Assembly: GCF_037392515.1 (NCBI RefSeq)
Contig: NC_090281.1
Coordinates: 42,942,645 to 43,006,644 of the forward strand
DNA length: 64,000 bases
Reading direction: 5' to 3'
Origin: Haliotis asinina
Lineage: Eukaryota > Mollusca > Gastropoda > Lepetellida > Haliotidae
Shown piece by piece: positions 23,601 to 35,344 of this stretch (position 1 is the first letter of the stretch; every line of letters starts with the position of its first letter). Below the pieces are notes generated by a model, which was given only the letters and a program-made list of their open reading frames with translations, was not told where the DNA came from and did not search any database. The position numbers were made by a program, and so were the translations under genes.

Positions 23601-25629
23601 GGTGTAGAGACGATGTTCTTTTTTCTGAATGTAAAGAACTTTAAGGAAATGACTGATTTTCGCAGAGATAAGAAATTTTCTATGGTGGTATAGGGGTCTG
23701 ACTGCTACATAAAAACGCCAAACTTTTCAACTTGTCATCCTGTGATCACTACTAGAATTTTTCAGTCTCTTTACCTATGTGTTTGATTGCATTGTGTCAT
23801 GTCAGATGTTATTGTGCATATGTGTGTAATCAGAATCTGTTTTGTGAATGAATATAATGAGAATACTTTTGTGAATTATCTTTTCATTCATTCTTAGACC
23901 GCTTGGATGCATAAAAATGTCCTCCGGAATAGTTATCAGACGTACGTTAACGGCCACTCATGTTTAGCTCTTGACAGACGGTCAGTCACTGTAAGGATGG
24001 TTGGCTGGTTTTACAGTTTTAGGGTGACATGGGTCAGTAGTAAAAAGACTATTTCCGCCCAACACATTAACTTTGTTTAAATACCAACCGTATGTAACTG
24101 TAATTTCAAAGGGAATCGTTTAATTAAAATAAATGTAACGGCAACAGTATCAATATTACTTTAGATAGACAAATAAGCAAATCGAATAACCTCTGCTTAG
24201 TGTTGCAGATTAAAAACCTTAAGCAACCACTTTCACTGTAACCCAATAATATAACTTGTCTCCCCTTATCAAGCCCCAGATAATGAACTCGAGTCCTGCT
24301 CAATCCGACTCATGTTTGTTTTCCCATTCAAATGCTGAAGAACTCCAACGAAACGCTTTATTTACAAACAAATGTCGACCTGTAACATATTTGACCCGAC
24401 CGAGATGGTTTCGTCAGACCATCTCTTTAGTTGCTACTGGTTTAAGCATATGGCAGATTCGTTCACACCTGACTGAACGCACTCAGCCTGTAACTGGGCC
24501 TGTCTTTGTTCTGCGACAATGTGACTCGTCGAGCCCTGTGACACAGTAAACGGCACAGTGACTAAGCGAGTTTACGTGCACTAGGAAAACCTTCAACACC
24601 GATACTAACTGACCTACGTTTGGTGTGATCAAGATATTGGAAATTATTATGCAAACATATTTTTTCCGGCTTTCTGATTGGTCTAGAGGCGGTCAAAAGC
24701 ATACTGACTCAAACCCACGTCCCAGCAAATGTTATATTGACTACGACGTCAAGCTATGTCGTTATTCTGTTGTTTACATGTCACAGTATTGTTGACATAA
24801 CGTTAATTGGTTTGTAGTGAAAAATATTACTATTCTTGATATAAGTCTTGATGGACTTCGTCCTCGGTTAATACTACTGATCGCGGGTCCATAAAACAGG
24901 TAATTACCTCCTCACCAGTCTATAATTGTGTAGTGCCATAGGCGGATATCACCACTGAAACACGGGTGAAGATCGTGTGCAAACCCCCTGAGTGTTAAAG
25001 AATTGCAATGACGACCGCCATAACGAGCACTGAAGATAGGAGTCGACTTGCCCAACAAGCCCTAAATATGTACAGTTGTGACATTGTGAAAATGGAGTGT
25101 AGTATGGATCGGAAACAACGATCGATGTATAATTGATAACAGTTCTCGGTCTGAAAACATTCTACGAATAAGAGAAGACTTATCATGTACAAATACTATT
25201 TCCTTATTTGTGTCAAAATAATGTTTTATGTAATTATCGCTCTCCTGAGCTTTTCAAACCATATCTAAATCTGGATCCATTCCAAAGACTTCCAAATAAT
25301 AATGGAATCAAATGTTGCAACACAAACCTTGCAGGTGAACTATATGCACTCGAATTGTTAAAGACAAACTTTGGCAATTTGAACCACAACTCGACAAAGA
25401 AATAAAAATGAATAAATATATAATTAAAACATAACCACCATAGTTTGTACAAAGACAAGCTCAAATGGAACCCGCAATCAGACCAATACAACGTCAACCA
25501 TAATGCACATCCTGCCTTAGTAATTTAACAGTGCCCGCCCGTGTGTTCTGTACAGGTTGCACACAGAAATCAGTGAATTAAAATATCTTTAACTTACCAG
25601 TATTCCACATCTACCACAACACTGGTCAT
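17572..25629 (-). CDS. SELENOW: Selenoprotein W / MIEN1 (Rdx12) family protein
   Basis: Small thioredoxin-like thiol-redox protein. Four GT-AG exons join in phase (25598-25629, 22368-22462, 19058-19134, 17572-17658) to give 96 residues. Start [11 protein letters not shown], redox motif C11-G-S-U14 with U encoded by TGA at 22453-22455, [49 protein letters not shown], and the end GRTCVIL. The folds [16 protein letters not shown] and GxFPxxED are family hallmarks. CVIL is a CAAX prenylation box, as in human MIEN1, whose motif is CxxC, so this looks like the Sec-containing (fish SelW2-like) form of MIEN1. The ATG at 25629 has G at -3 and matches the family start. The TGA sits exactly at the Sec/Cys position with the rest of the frame intact, which argues against a pseudogene. 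Intron 2 contains the 46-bp minisatellite. Confidence 0.93.
17812..17950 (-). mobile_element. SINE-like family B copy
   Basis: AACTGAGTCTGGACCAGACA, CATCATGAGCACCCATCTAA, TTGTCGCCTCTTACGACAGG. In intron 3 of the selenoprotein gene. Confidence 0.82.
18541..18700 (-). mobile_element. SINE family A copy
   Basis: Reverse orientation: GGAACCGAACCCGGGCCTTT (box B complement) and GCTTTAATCACTAGGCTGTC (box A complement), with a diverged tail. In intron 3. Confidence 0.85.
19058..19134 (-). CDS. SELENOW: SelW/MIEN1 exon 3
   Basis: Acceptor TTGTTGCAG, donor GAC|GTAAGT. It encodes [16 protein letters not shown] then VGSFPFNED, the conserved beta-strands of the Rdx fold. Confidence 0.94.
19372..22385. 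repeat. 46-bp minisatellite, about 65 units, intron 2
   Basis: Tandem 46-bp units; on the + strand CCCACCCTGATGCCTACAAG then ACATCTACGGCTACTTACCC and CTGCGA. Units differ at a few recurrent sites (TACAAG/TACCAG/CCAACAAG, ACGGCT/ACGGTT, TGCGAC/TGTGAC), some combinations repeating as higher-order blocks. Every frame has stops because 46 is not a multiple of 3 and the unit holds TGA. On the transcribed - strand each unit reads CGCAGGGGTAAGTAGCC, the same exon-end and donor used by exon 2 at 22368. The right-most unit is that exon junction itself. Confidence 0.97.
22368..22462 (-). CDS. SELENOW: SelW/MIEN1 exon 2 with Sec TGA
   Basis: Acceptor TGTTTCAG, donor CGCAGGG|GTAAGTAG. It encodes (C)[16 protein letters not shown] then [15 protein letters not shown], with TGA for U at 22453-22455. 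The donor was chosen among three GTs because only the GTAAGT one gives phase 1 and the family-like VGRRGSFEV junction with a strong consensus. The last 18 or so bases of the exon are also the start of the minisatellite unit. Confidence 0.9.
22470..25597. other. Intron 1 of the selenoprotein gene
   Basis: 3.1 kb. No exon, RNA gene or recognised element seen on either strand. Confidence 0.5.
25598..25629 (-). CDS. SELENOW: SelW/MIEN1 exon 1 (start)
   Basis: ATG in GCCATGA context, [10 protein letters not shown] and TG of the split Cys codon, donor TG|GTAAGT. The frame stays open upstream of the ATG, but the family starts a few residues before the CxxU motif, which fixes this start. Confidence 0.9.
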
Positions 25630-25740
25630 GGCTAGACTCTTAAAGGGTTGCCGGTAATATATAGTGTTCTTTACAGTAGGTACTGTACATCGAATGTCGT
25701 ATCTCACACGTACAGTAGGTCTTGAGCAAACGCGACAGGT

Positions 25741-25766
25741 CACGTGGTGTATACGGGTGTCACGTG
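25741..25766 (-). promoter_or_regulatory. Two CACGTG E-boxes upstream of SelW/MIEN1
   Basis: CACGTG at 25741-25746 and again at 25761-25766, about 110-140 bases upstream of the start codon, 20 bp apart (two helical turns). CACGTG is the site of bHLH-zip factors (USF, MYC, TFEB type). The promoter role is inferred. Confidence 0.4.
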
Positions 25767-25899
25767 CACGGGTGTTTGTAATGCTTGATTGTGACGCTTG
25801 AATCTGTGTGACGGTATTATGTAGCACTATGTATGATAATGGAGCACCACAGTCCGTTTGGCTGGACAGTGGATCGATGAATGGCAATTATATGCACAC

Positions 25900-27540
25900 A
25901 TAAAACACTCAACGAGCCGCTGATCCCAATCAAAACATCAGACCTCAGATTTTGCAGAGTACAAAAAGCTGTTTAAAACACTATCGTTAAAATACTGACA
26001 CAGGTCACTATTTGCCAGGAGAGAGGAGTGCAGAGAAAGTGACCGCACACACGTACACAAGTTCAACGTTATCGATTCATTACCCTGCTCTGTACCGTCT
26101 CCATCTAAGTGGGGTAAGCGCAGTAGTTGGAAACAAATGAACGTGCACATGTCCCACTTGATGAACGTTAACTTACACCAACACTCCTTGTTCCCGGTGT
26201 TTCATCTAATGTGCATAACCCGTTTGTAATACAAATCAATTTGAAACTACGATCGTTTGTTGAATAAAATTCTGAGACTTAAATTTTCAGTTGGCAAGGT
26301 GAAATTACGATGATGCGCAGTCTTTATTTACTATATTTGATTTACTTGTTTAAAGAGAAATTCATCGGTACGTTTTCACTACACACAGACAAGCAATATT
26401 CCATTTATATATCAGTATATCGAATCTGAACCAGACAATCCAGTGTTCAACATCATGAGCGTCGTTCTACGCAGATACGATGTCATGTGTCACGCTTTCA
26501 GTGTTGTCACAACCCCTAATGTGCAGTACACAAGCCTGTGCACTTAAAAGAACCCTCGAATCCGTTGGTAGATGACCAGATGGTGGCCACATGAATACTT
26601 GCAAACACCTAGTTGCAGGTACAGCAACGTGCACTAAATATGGACAAAATACTGTCCCAGTCCAGCCATCTGTGAATGGATGGGAAAGCCACATTAACTC
26701 GGTGCGCCTAGTAGGCTGCAAGAGTTGTATGTCCCACAGGGAGTTGAGATTGAAAATACTGTGATGGGCAGCCAACGATGGGGGTCCCTTAGTTACATAC
26801 TACATGCTCCTTGTATCCTTGTAAGACATCAAGTTATTTTTAACACTTAAGTTCTGTGTATTTATGTACCTATTTCACTCCATATTCTGGCGAAGTTTAG
26901 GTTGTAATGTAACTTCACGTACATGTAGAAGTCCTGATACATTCTGGTACACTGTAATTTGTATAACCATTTAAATGGATATTTTAACAATATTGTACAA
27001 CATAGTGTAGGTTAAACTCGTGTGGATATGAAAAGTAGAATTTCCCGAGTATGAAATGTTCTGTAGTCAGTTTAGTGTTACTGTATTAGTGTACAGAGTT
27101 GCAAAACTATTTTCATTCAGTGCCGAACTGAACAGCACTTTTGATAACGTTAATGTAATTTGTCTTTACACATATTCTATAATGTATATCTTTCCCTTCC
27201 AAAATATAGTACAATATTATCTACAAAGCATTTGTAGTTTAAAACTGTTTCACTATGAAGTCGGCAGATTGATGTTTAAGTTATGAAGTCGGCACTTTGA
27301 TATGGAATCATGGTGTTTAAAACTATGAAGTCCACATGAGGACGTGAATGAACAAGGCAGTAATGAAATATGTTATATGTATTATGTGAGAATATTTGGG
27401 ACTGGTACTAAACTCTGCTTCAGGTCTTATGTTGTGTAGTGTTGGTATGAGTAGCCATCCTCTACCCCGAGTTGTAATTCCCCACTGATAGCCACATGAT
27501 TACTACTGCCGTTAGGCGTCCAGAAAAAGCTAGTTAATAA
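25900..27540. other. Intergenic DNA, mostly unrecognised
   Basis: No gene is recognised. A segment at about 25972-26040 (ACTATCGTTAAAATACTGAC..) resembles 45668-45735, an unnamed dispersed repeat. Confidence 0.45.
26411..26495 (-). mobile_element. SINE-like family B fragment
   Basis: AATCTGAACCAGACAATCCA and TCAACATCATGAGCGTCG: core only. Confidence 0.7.
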
Positions 27541-28243
27541 TATTGTATTTTACACATGAAATTATGTAATCAGTACATTCTTGTAATGATTAGATAATGA
27601 GTGCATGCTATTTAATTACTACTGTTAATATATGTACTGCCTGTGGTATGTCTTTGGCTACGTATTGTACGCCTATATTATTGGTTATCTTCATTATCTT
27701 GATTGATGTATACAGTATACATGGGGATGCCTACCTGTATATGTAAACGGGACTATACATCACAACGGCACATTTCAGTGCGTATATTGTGGTACCATTT
27801 TGAAGGACACTTACATGCGATCCACCCCACACTACCCCATCTGTGCCTATCAGGACCACCCATCTCTCCAGAAAGAATGCGAGGAACAATGCAAAAAAAA
27901 TTGACTCGTTTGGGTTTTTTTTCTTCAGCGGAGTTAGCACGGCCATCGGTCGTCCTTGTTTCACTTAAGGGTTACGCTTACAGGCTTCACCATCGCCCGA
28001 AAGAAGGCCCACAGAAGTTGTATCGGCTCTGTAAATTCTTAAAACAAATTACTATTTACTAAACCACATTATTGCATTTTGCACATGCCTTGTTGAATTC
28101 TATTCTAAGTACATTCTTATAACGATTACATAATGAGTGCACACTGATTATAATTGTTAATATATGTACTGCCTCAGTTACGTATTGTGCACGTATATTA
28201 TTAGATATGATTATGACTAATGTATACTGTCTACATACAGGCT
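27541..28243 (+). repeat. Pair of ~180-bp diverged direct repeats
   Basis: 27541-27722 and 28066-28243 share TACATTCTTGTAATGATTAG / TACATTCTTATAACGATTAC, GTTAATATATGTACTGCCT, ACGTATTGTACGCCTATATT and a GTATAC end. Between them, CACCCCACACTACCCCATCT recurs at 29812. Mariner copy 2 is inserted at the end of the second repeat. The nature of the host repeat is unknown. Confidence 0.7.
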
Positions 28244-29523
28244 TGGCTGAAAAGGTCTCAGCCTGAGTTTTTTCCCCACCATTTAGAGACAGGTGTTTGC
28301 CACCAATGAGGACAATCATTTAGTGAATCATAGACACAAGAACTACAAACGTACTAATAGTTTTATCTCAACTACAGCTCTTTTGGTAAACCTACCCTCT
28401 GAAATCATCAGAAATGGACAAAACTTAATACAGGACAGTCATCAAGTACTTGCAAAAGAAAGGGATGTCCCCAACACAGATACATGATGACATGGTCTCC
28501 ACTCTAGGGGATGATGCTCCTTTATTTTCCATAGTAAAGAAGTGGGCTGCAGAATTTAAGCGTGGCAGACAAAACCTTGATGATGACCCACGCTCAGGAA
28601 GGCCTTCAACAGCAACCACACCAGAAAACATCACGCGAGTGCTCGATATGTTGATGGATGATCGACGATTGACTACTCGACATATTGCTAGTGTAGTGGG
28701 CATCTCTCATGAGAGGGTTGAGCATATTATCACCAACGAATTAGGAATGACTAAAGTTTCTGCAAGATGGGTGCCAAAGCTCTTGACAGCAGAACAGAAA
28801 CGTGTCAGGTTCCAGACGTCCCTTGACAATTTGCGTCGTTTTGAAGCAGATCCCGATGATTTGTGGCACGATTTGTAACCAAGGATGAGACCTGGATACA
28901 TCACTTTCAACCAGAAACAAAACTACAGTCAAAACAGTGGAAGCATCCTGATTCACCAGCTCCGAAGACAGTCAAGTCTGTTCCTTCAGCTGGAAAGGTG
29001 ATGGCATCAGTCTTTTGGGATTCCAGGGGTATTCTGCTCATTGATTATCTTGAAAAAGGTCAAACTATCAACGGCAGATACTATGCTGATCTACTGAACC
29101 AGTTGCGAGAAGCAATCAAAGCCAAACGACGAGGGATGATCGCTAAAGGTGTCCTCTTCCACCAAGACAATGCGCCTGTTCACAAATCGGTGGTGGTCAT
29201 GTCAACAATCCGCGATTGTGGCTTTGAACTCATTGACCATCCTCCTTATTCACCTGATTTGGCTCCTTCTGACTTCCACCTGTTCCCCAAAATAAAAAGG
29301 AACTCGCCGGTCGCCATTTTGCAAGTAATGATGACGTCATTTCCGCTGTGACTGATTTTTTTAGGGTAGCTGAAGATTTCTTCCTGACCGGGATTCGGGC
29401 CTTGGAGCATCGCTGGCAAAAGTGTGAGAACTTGGAAGGGGACTATGTAGAAAAATAAATTACAAACGTGGACTTTGTAACTTCTTTTCACAGTGAGGCT
29501 TGGAACTTTTCAGCCAACCCTCG
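28238..29523 (+). mobile_element. Near full-length mariner, copy 2
   Basis: 1286 bp with inverted ends (CAGGCTTGGCTGAAAAGGTC at left; complement GAGGGTTGGCTGAAAAGTTC at right) of about 30 bp. Left flank is TA; the right flank is TT where TA is expected. Carries the transposase remnant 28414-29458. Tc1/mariner superfamily, mariner type (DD34D). Confidence 0.95.
28414..29458 (+). pseudogene. Mariner transposase, defective
   Basis: Family length (about 345 codons). The N-terminal paired HTH (QKKGMSPTQIHDDMVSTLGD; HIASVVGISHERVEHI) is followed by catalytic blocks FVTKDETWIHHF, LFHQDNAPVH and YSPDLAPSDFHLFP, with 34 residues between the second and third Asp. Defects: a TAA at codon 5 (28426-28428; copy 1 has GAA there), a one-base loss near 28868 at LWH|FVTKDE, and another near 29300 after FPKIK. 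The C-terminal DFFLTGIRALEHRWQKCENL remains readable in frame to TAA at 29456. Not functional as it stands. Confidence 0.93.
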
Positions 29524-29884
29524 TTCGTTTTGACATGTATCACATTAACACTCTGCCTTCGCCAAATAAACTCAACTCAGGAGCCTTCTCCATTCTTTAA
29601 GGTGCCAGTCGGCATTGACTGCTCTGTTGCTACTAACTGGCAGACAGAATTATTCTCAATGGAACTATCATCAGAAGGAGAAGGAAGGAGAGTGTATCTA
29701 TCGACTCTGAAAACTGGGACTTAGAGCTTTTGTCGGTGGAACCATCTGCACCATCACTATTGCCTGCATCAAGATGACAATTCACCAATGTTAGTGCACA
29801 TTAGATGTTTGAATCCACCCCACACTACCCCATCTGTGCTTCTCAGGACCACCCTGAACTATTGCGACACGTCACAACAGCCAG

Positions 29885-30050
29885 TGACGTCACTACCATC
29901 GTTTAGGTCGTCGTGATGTGAAATGAGACCTATCGTCGTGACGTCATACTCGTATGGTGTCAGTGACTCCGTTTCAGGTCGTGACGTCATGCGACTAGTA
30001 TGACGCCATTGTTGGCAGTATATTTTTGAGGTTGCGTCAAGTTACGTCAC
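29885..30050. promoter_or_regulatory. Cluster of CRE (TGACGTCA) sites
   Basis: Perfect palindromic TGACGTCA at 29885-29892, 29939-29946 and 29982-29989, plus near matches TGACGCCA (30001), TTGCGTCAA and TTACGTCAC downstream. CREB/ATF sites by known consensus. No host gene is recognised next to them; an old element's control region is possible. Confidence 0.5.
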
Positions 30051-30169
30051 CTCCGAAATGTGCTGTCACCCCAAAAGACACAACCCGGCAACTAAAGCGC
30101 TATGTCATGAATAACGGCAATGATTAGAAATCAGTTTGGTCATTAAAGACATTAACGTCCAGCCATCAA

Positions 30170-30905
<736 letters not shown>

Positions 30906-30947
30906 TCTGTCACAAAATATGAATTAGAATATGCATTTATCTAAAAC

Positions 30948-31215
30948 CAACTTGAGTTAATATTTAACATCACATAGTCAATATTGCAGTCATATGGGGA
31001 CGAGAAAGGTTAATTATAAAAATACAAAAGGATTGATAACACATACATCGTATAAACCTGTAAACGAAGGACAGTAAAACTAGAATACCACAGTAGAATG
31101 TATAACTAGTGATTAGACCTACAATAATATACCTATAGAGGACAATACAATATAAAAATGAGGTTGCCAACAATTGAAGGTAGATCACCATACTAAGGAC
31201 CATTAAGACTGGAAT
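30948..31215 (-). mobile_element. LINE 3' UTR fragment, copy 2
   Basis: Matches the 3' end of the LINE at 36738-37800: shared blocks CGAAGGACAGTAAAACTAGA, TATAGAGGACAATACAATAT, GAAGGTAGATCACCATACTA, and the tail ATGACTGCAATATTGACTAT then GTGATGTTAAATATTAACTC (- strand). 5' truncated within the UTR. Confidence 0.85.
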
Positions 31216-31219
31216 GAAT

Positions 31220-31925
31220 CTTCTGAAATATGCTTTGTTAGAGTATTATGAGTATATCATACATCTTACAAATGTTACCAAATTATATCATCTGTATAAA
31301 TCTACTATTTACATACTACTATAGTTATTTTAATTCTTATACGTACTAAATATTCCCCAACAGCTTGTCAGACCAAAAGTCTTAATGCCTGACAACAGCC
31401 ACGTGCTAAGTAAGATTTCTGGTACTGCAGACCAGGATAACAGGTATATTTTGTGATCTTGTTCTGGACAAACTGTCCAATTCTGAAGCACGCATGACCA
31501 TTTAAAATAATCCACACTGAAGCTGTACAGAATCTGCACTGTTACCATACAGTCACTGCACGCATGCCCAGAGGATTATAAATAACAAAAGTAGATACCA
31601 GAAGTAGATAATGGTGATAAGTCTACAACGCACTAAGAATAATTTGTATGTCATCCACGACGTTAGCTTTTTTCGGCCTACAATCTTGCTTCCCCAGATG
31701 TACGAAGGTGGACAGACTGGTCAAATTGACGACAGACGACGGAGGACAGACCTGGACACGAAAACTTGAAAAAGTGCAGAGTGAGAGCCATTCTACATCC
31801 AGGAAATAAACATTGCTCCTGAACTGAGACACTTACAGTTCCATGCATTTCCTTTATAGAAAACAAACAGCATTCCCCGCTATAAGCCATCCACGAACCA
31901 AGGAGTTACCATACAGGCCATGTCC
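31220..31925. other. Unrecognised intergenic DNA
   Basis: No gene or repeat recognised on either strand. Confidence 0.45.
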
Positions 31926-31929
31926 TAGA

Positions 31930-32990
31930 TGATCGGCACCGCGCCTTCAAACTACAAACAGAAGCTAAGGGGTCAAGAGTCCAAGTTAAACGTAACCGGT
32001 TTGCAGAGACTCACCATCACGGACTCCTGCAGCCGCATCCGGGTCAAGCAGCACCCGAGTCACCCCTATACTTGCCTCACCTACCACGTGTCACCCCTAT
32101 ACTTGCCTCACCTACCACGTGTCACCCCTATACTTGCCTCACCTACCACGTGCATCCGGCCTTAATTCATATGAACATCAAGATACCATGGTAACGCCTC
32201 ATATCAAACTCGAGCCATTAACCGGATCAGAGGATGCTGAATCATGGTGGCAAGATTTTCAGAATGGTCACCCTGTTCACTCTTGATGCCCAGAAACAAA
32301 GTTGGCTGATGCATTTCTACTTAGAAAGAGCAGCAAAGATACGGCTTCAGGATCTATAAGCAGACGAGTACCACATTATTAAGACAGAGCCGGCCTTTAA
32401 ACCAGGGTTGGAAAAATCAGACATCTTTGACATGACCCTTCTTCGGCTGTCCCAAAGGTCTGAGCCAACTGCTGTTTAGGAACCTGCAGCTCCAACAACA
32501 GTGATTGTGGCTGCGGTCAGTGCAAGATAGTGGCTAGTCACCTCCCCTGGTCAGTTCCAGGTCAATCCACGTTAAGCCCCAAGAGTGTCAACAGATCATT
32601 ATGCAGCAAAGACCTGCTGTGAAGTAAAACAGCCATGACGTTTGGACACTGCATGTGGCCTATGGTGTCCATCGTCGGCCCCACGAATGTGTCAACATGC
32701 AGCAAAGAACCACTGAAGTAATCCACCAAGATGGCAATGGCACTTTTATGTATGGACACTACCTGTAACCAGTAATAAAACTGACTCGTGGGGAACAAAC
32801 GCCGACATTTCTGAAATGTGTCCAGCTATTAGCACGACATTTGGATGCAGGTGGCCGACTCGTTAAGACTGACCATGGGGCTATATGAAGAGAGGTGGAC
32901 AGGCAGGAAAGGGAGACGACAGGACAGCGACAGACAGCAACACAAGTTGATCTCAGCAGACAGCCCAAGAGTATCCCTTGCTGCCCAGAC
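31930..32990 (+). mobile_element. Possible LTR-type gag fossil (low confidence)
   Basis: Around 32200-32450 short gag-like words (LEPLTGSEDAESWWQDFQ) recall gag proteins of LTR retroelements. Several breaks, no pol domain, no clear LTRs. Old and broken. Confidence 0.22.
32058..32152 (+). repeat. 31-bp tandem triplication
   Basis: Three copies of GTCACCCCTATACTTGCCTC + ACCTACCACGT, each carrying a CACGTG at the junction. Confidence 0.93.
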
Positions 32991-32999
32991 TTTCAAGCC

Positions 33000-33900
33000 G
33001 CTGTTGATGTGAAAATAAAGAAATACTCCATCACACCTCTTTGTCGTTTCCTTACTTTGTTACACCATTACGGTACCAGCCGCCGGCTTAAACTAATATG
33101 AAGTAATAATACTACCTCATATGTACACTTAATCCTTATTTACCTCCTGCCATACGCTCCTGTCTAAGTTGTTGCCACAGTATCCTTTTGTTGTTGCCGC
33201 CTAATCTACTTGGTCAAGAAATCAAAGGCTTAATAAATGGGAAGCGACATCCAGAGATTTGGTAAAGAGTCACCTGGACATTTGATGAAAGTGGTGACAC
33301 GAGAACTGCGGGGGGTCATACCGACTGGCTATTTCGAGAAAACGGTTTGTGGGGCACAACTAGATACGTCGAATGTCACTGAACTCAGGGTTACAAACAG
33401 AATGTGGGTACTTATTTGTAATTGTAACCTTTTGATAATATAATGCCACCGACTTATGAGGTTGTTTGCTCCTGTCTTGTCATTTGGGAGAAGCTACCAT
33501 AATACTAAGAAAAGCTTTAGGTTTGTTTGGCAATCCTAGTCAATAATTATTTGGAATACAATTTGTTTAAAGCAAAACTGAAAGTTGCTTTTACAGTTTT
33601 ACTGAGTTAAGCGTACATTGTTTTTACATCGTCACTACTAAACTTCTATTATACGTGTCTCATGCTACACATTTTACTCCACTTCTTCACTGTCACCCAA
33701 GCTAGTTCAGGTACCTAAGTTAGAGACACGCTGCAGCATGATGAATGACACATGGTATCCTTTGTGTAATCACAATAACCGCCGGTCTCAGTCTTTGGAT
33801 AGTGTGAATGATCTGGAAACATTTCTTACTTAAGTAGTATACATATACATCAGATGAAGGCAGAATCATGAAAAACACATTAGAAAGATACATATTTCGG
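33000..33900. other. Unrecognised intergenic DNA
   Basis: No gene, RNA or repeat recognised. Confidence 0.45.
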
Positions 33901-34107
33901 CTGTATGTTAATCTCTGGCTAATTCGTATATAACAGCCATCCTTTCAGGACGTACTGATCCCTGCATTGTGATGGCCAACTGCCACATACTTCAGACCCT
34001 CTCCAACTGACCTGTATGTAGATGCTTGGATAATGGGTCACGTCATATTTGAGCAGGGACGTCTGCTCATTAACTGTTCGAGACATAAGTTGTTTGAGAT
34101 TATGGAG

Positions 34108-34221
34108 GTCGTGGTGAAGGTCGGCGCCGCCATGTAGGTTGAGGTGAAGGTCGGCGCCGCCATGTAGGTTGAGGTGAAGGTCGGCGCCGCCATGTAGGTT
34201 GAGGTGAAGGTCGGCGCCGCC
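34108..34221 (-). repeat. 30-bp tandem array
   Basis: Four copies of GTAGGTTGAGGTGAAGGTCG + GCGCCGCCAT. On the - strand they read GGADLHLNLH. Related in sequence to the adjoining 36-bp array. Confidence 0.92.
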
Positions 34222-34721
34222 GTCAAGGTCCAAGTGCAGGTCGTCGCACCGCCATCAAGGTCGGGGTGCAGGTGGGCGCTGCCATTTAGGTCTAAGTGCA
34301 GGTCGTCGTCGACGCCGCAGTCAAGGTCTAAGTGCAGGTCGTCGTCGACGCCGCAGTCAAGGTCTAAGTGCAGGTCGTCGTCGACGCCGCAGTCAAGGTC
34401 TAAGTGCAGGTCGTCGTCGTCGTCGTCGACGCCGCAGTCAAGGTCTAAGTGCAGGTCGTCGTCGTCGTCGTCGACGCCGCAGTCAAGGTCTAAGTGCAGG
34501 TCGTTGTCGACGCCGCAGTCAAGGTCTAAGTGCAGGTCGTCGTCGACGCCGCAGTCAAGGTCTAAGTGCAGGTCGTCGTCGTCGTCGTCGACGCCGCAGT
34601 CAAGGTCTAAGTGCAGGTCGTCGTCGACGCCGCAGTCAAGGTCGGGGAGCAGGTCGGTGCCGCCATCAATGTCGAGATGCTTGAACAGGCACATTGGGTC
34701 TCTGCAAAGGTAACAGTTCAA
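34218..34721 (-). repeat. 36/45-bp Asp-coding minisatellite
   Basis: About nine units of 36 bp (GACGCCGCAGTCAAGGTCTA + AGTGCAGGTCGTCGTC), three of them enlarged to 45 bp by extra GTC triplets. All length changes are multiples of 3, so both strands stay open: - strand CGVDDDLHLDLD with 3 or 6 Asp, + strand QSRSKCRSSSTP. The - strand frame has an ATG at 34721 and runs past the array to 34038. No splice partners or homologues are recognised, so a protein is not claimed. Confidence 0.85.
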
Positions 34722-35082
34722 GAATAGTCAAAGAATATTAGTATTTAGCATATATTATCAAGTAAACCCATTGCTCAGAAGCCCTTGATTCCTTCAAAGG
34801 GTCTGCATTCAGACAGATAAACACTCAACAGAGGAAGGCAAAGTCCCTACCGCTGATACCTGCCAGTGCCATGCAGGTTTAGGTTTGTTTGGCCATGAGG
34901 AAAGACGCCAAGGCAAAGCCAGGTCGTGACATTCACAATGCACGTTCTAACGACATTCAAGTGGGAGCGAGAATGATTCAGTTCAGAATACCAAGGTAGC
35001 CATGACTTCTTAACCACAGGTTGATACATAGTCAGCTCTAGAGTATATTGTCATACCGATCGGGGAATTGTGTAACGGGCGA

Positions 35083-35126
35083 TTATATATGTATATATGA
35101 TTATATATATGATATATATATATATG

Positions 35127-35208
<82 letters not shown>

Positions 35209-35279
35209 TAATTATATATATATATATATGATTAATTATATATATATATATATGATTAATTATATATATATATATATGA

Positions 35280-35344
<65 letters not shown>

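Noticed and set aside
27541-28243. A pair of LTRs
   Set aside because: Too short and diverged, with no primer site or coding interior seen.
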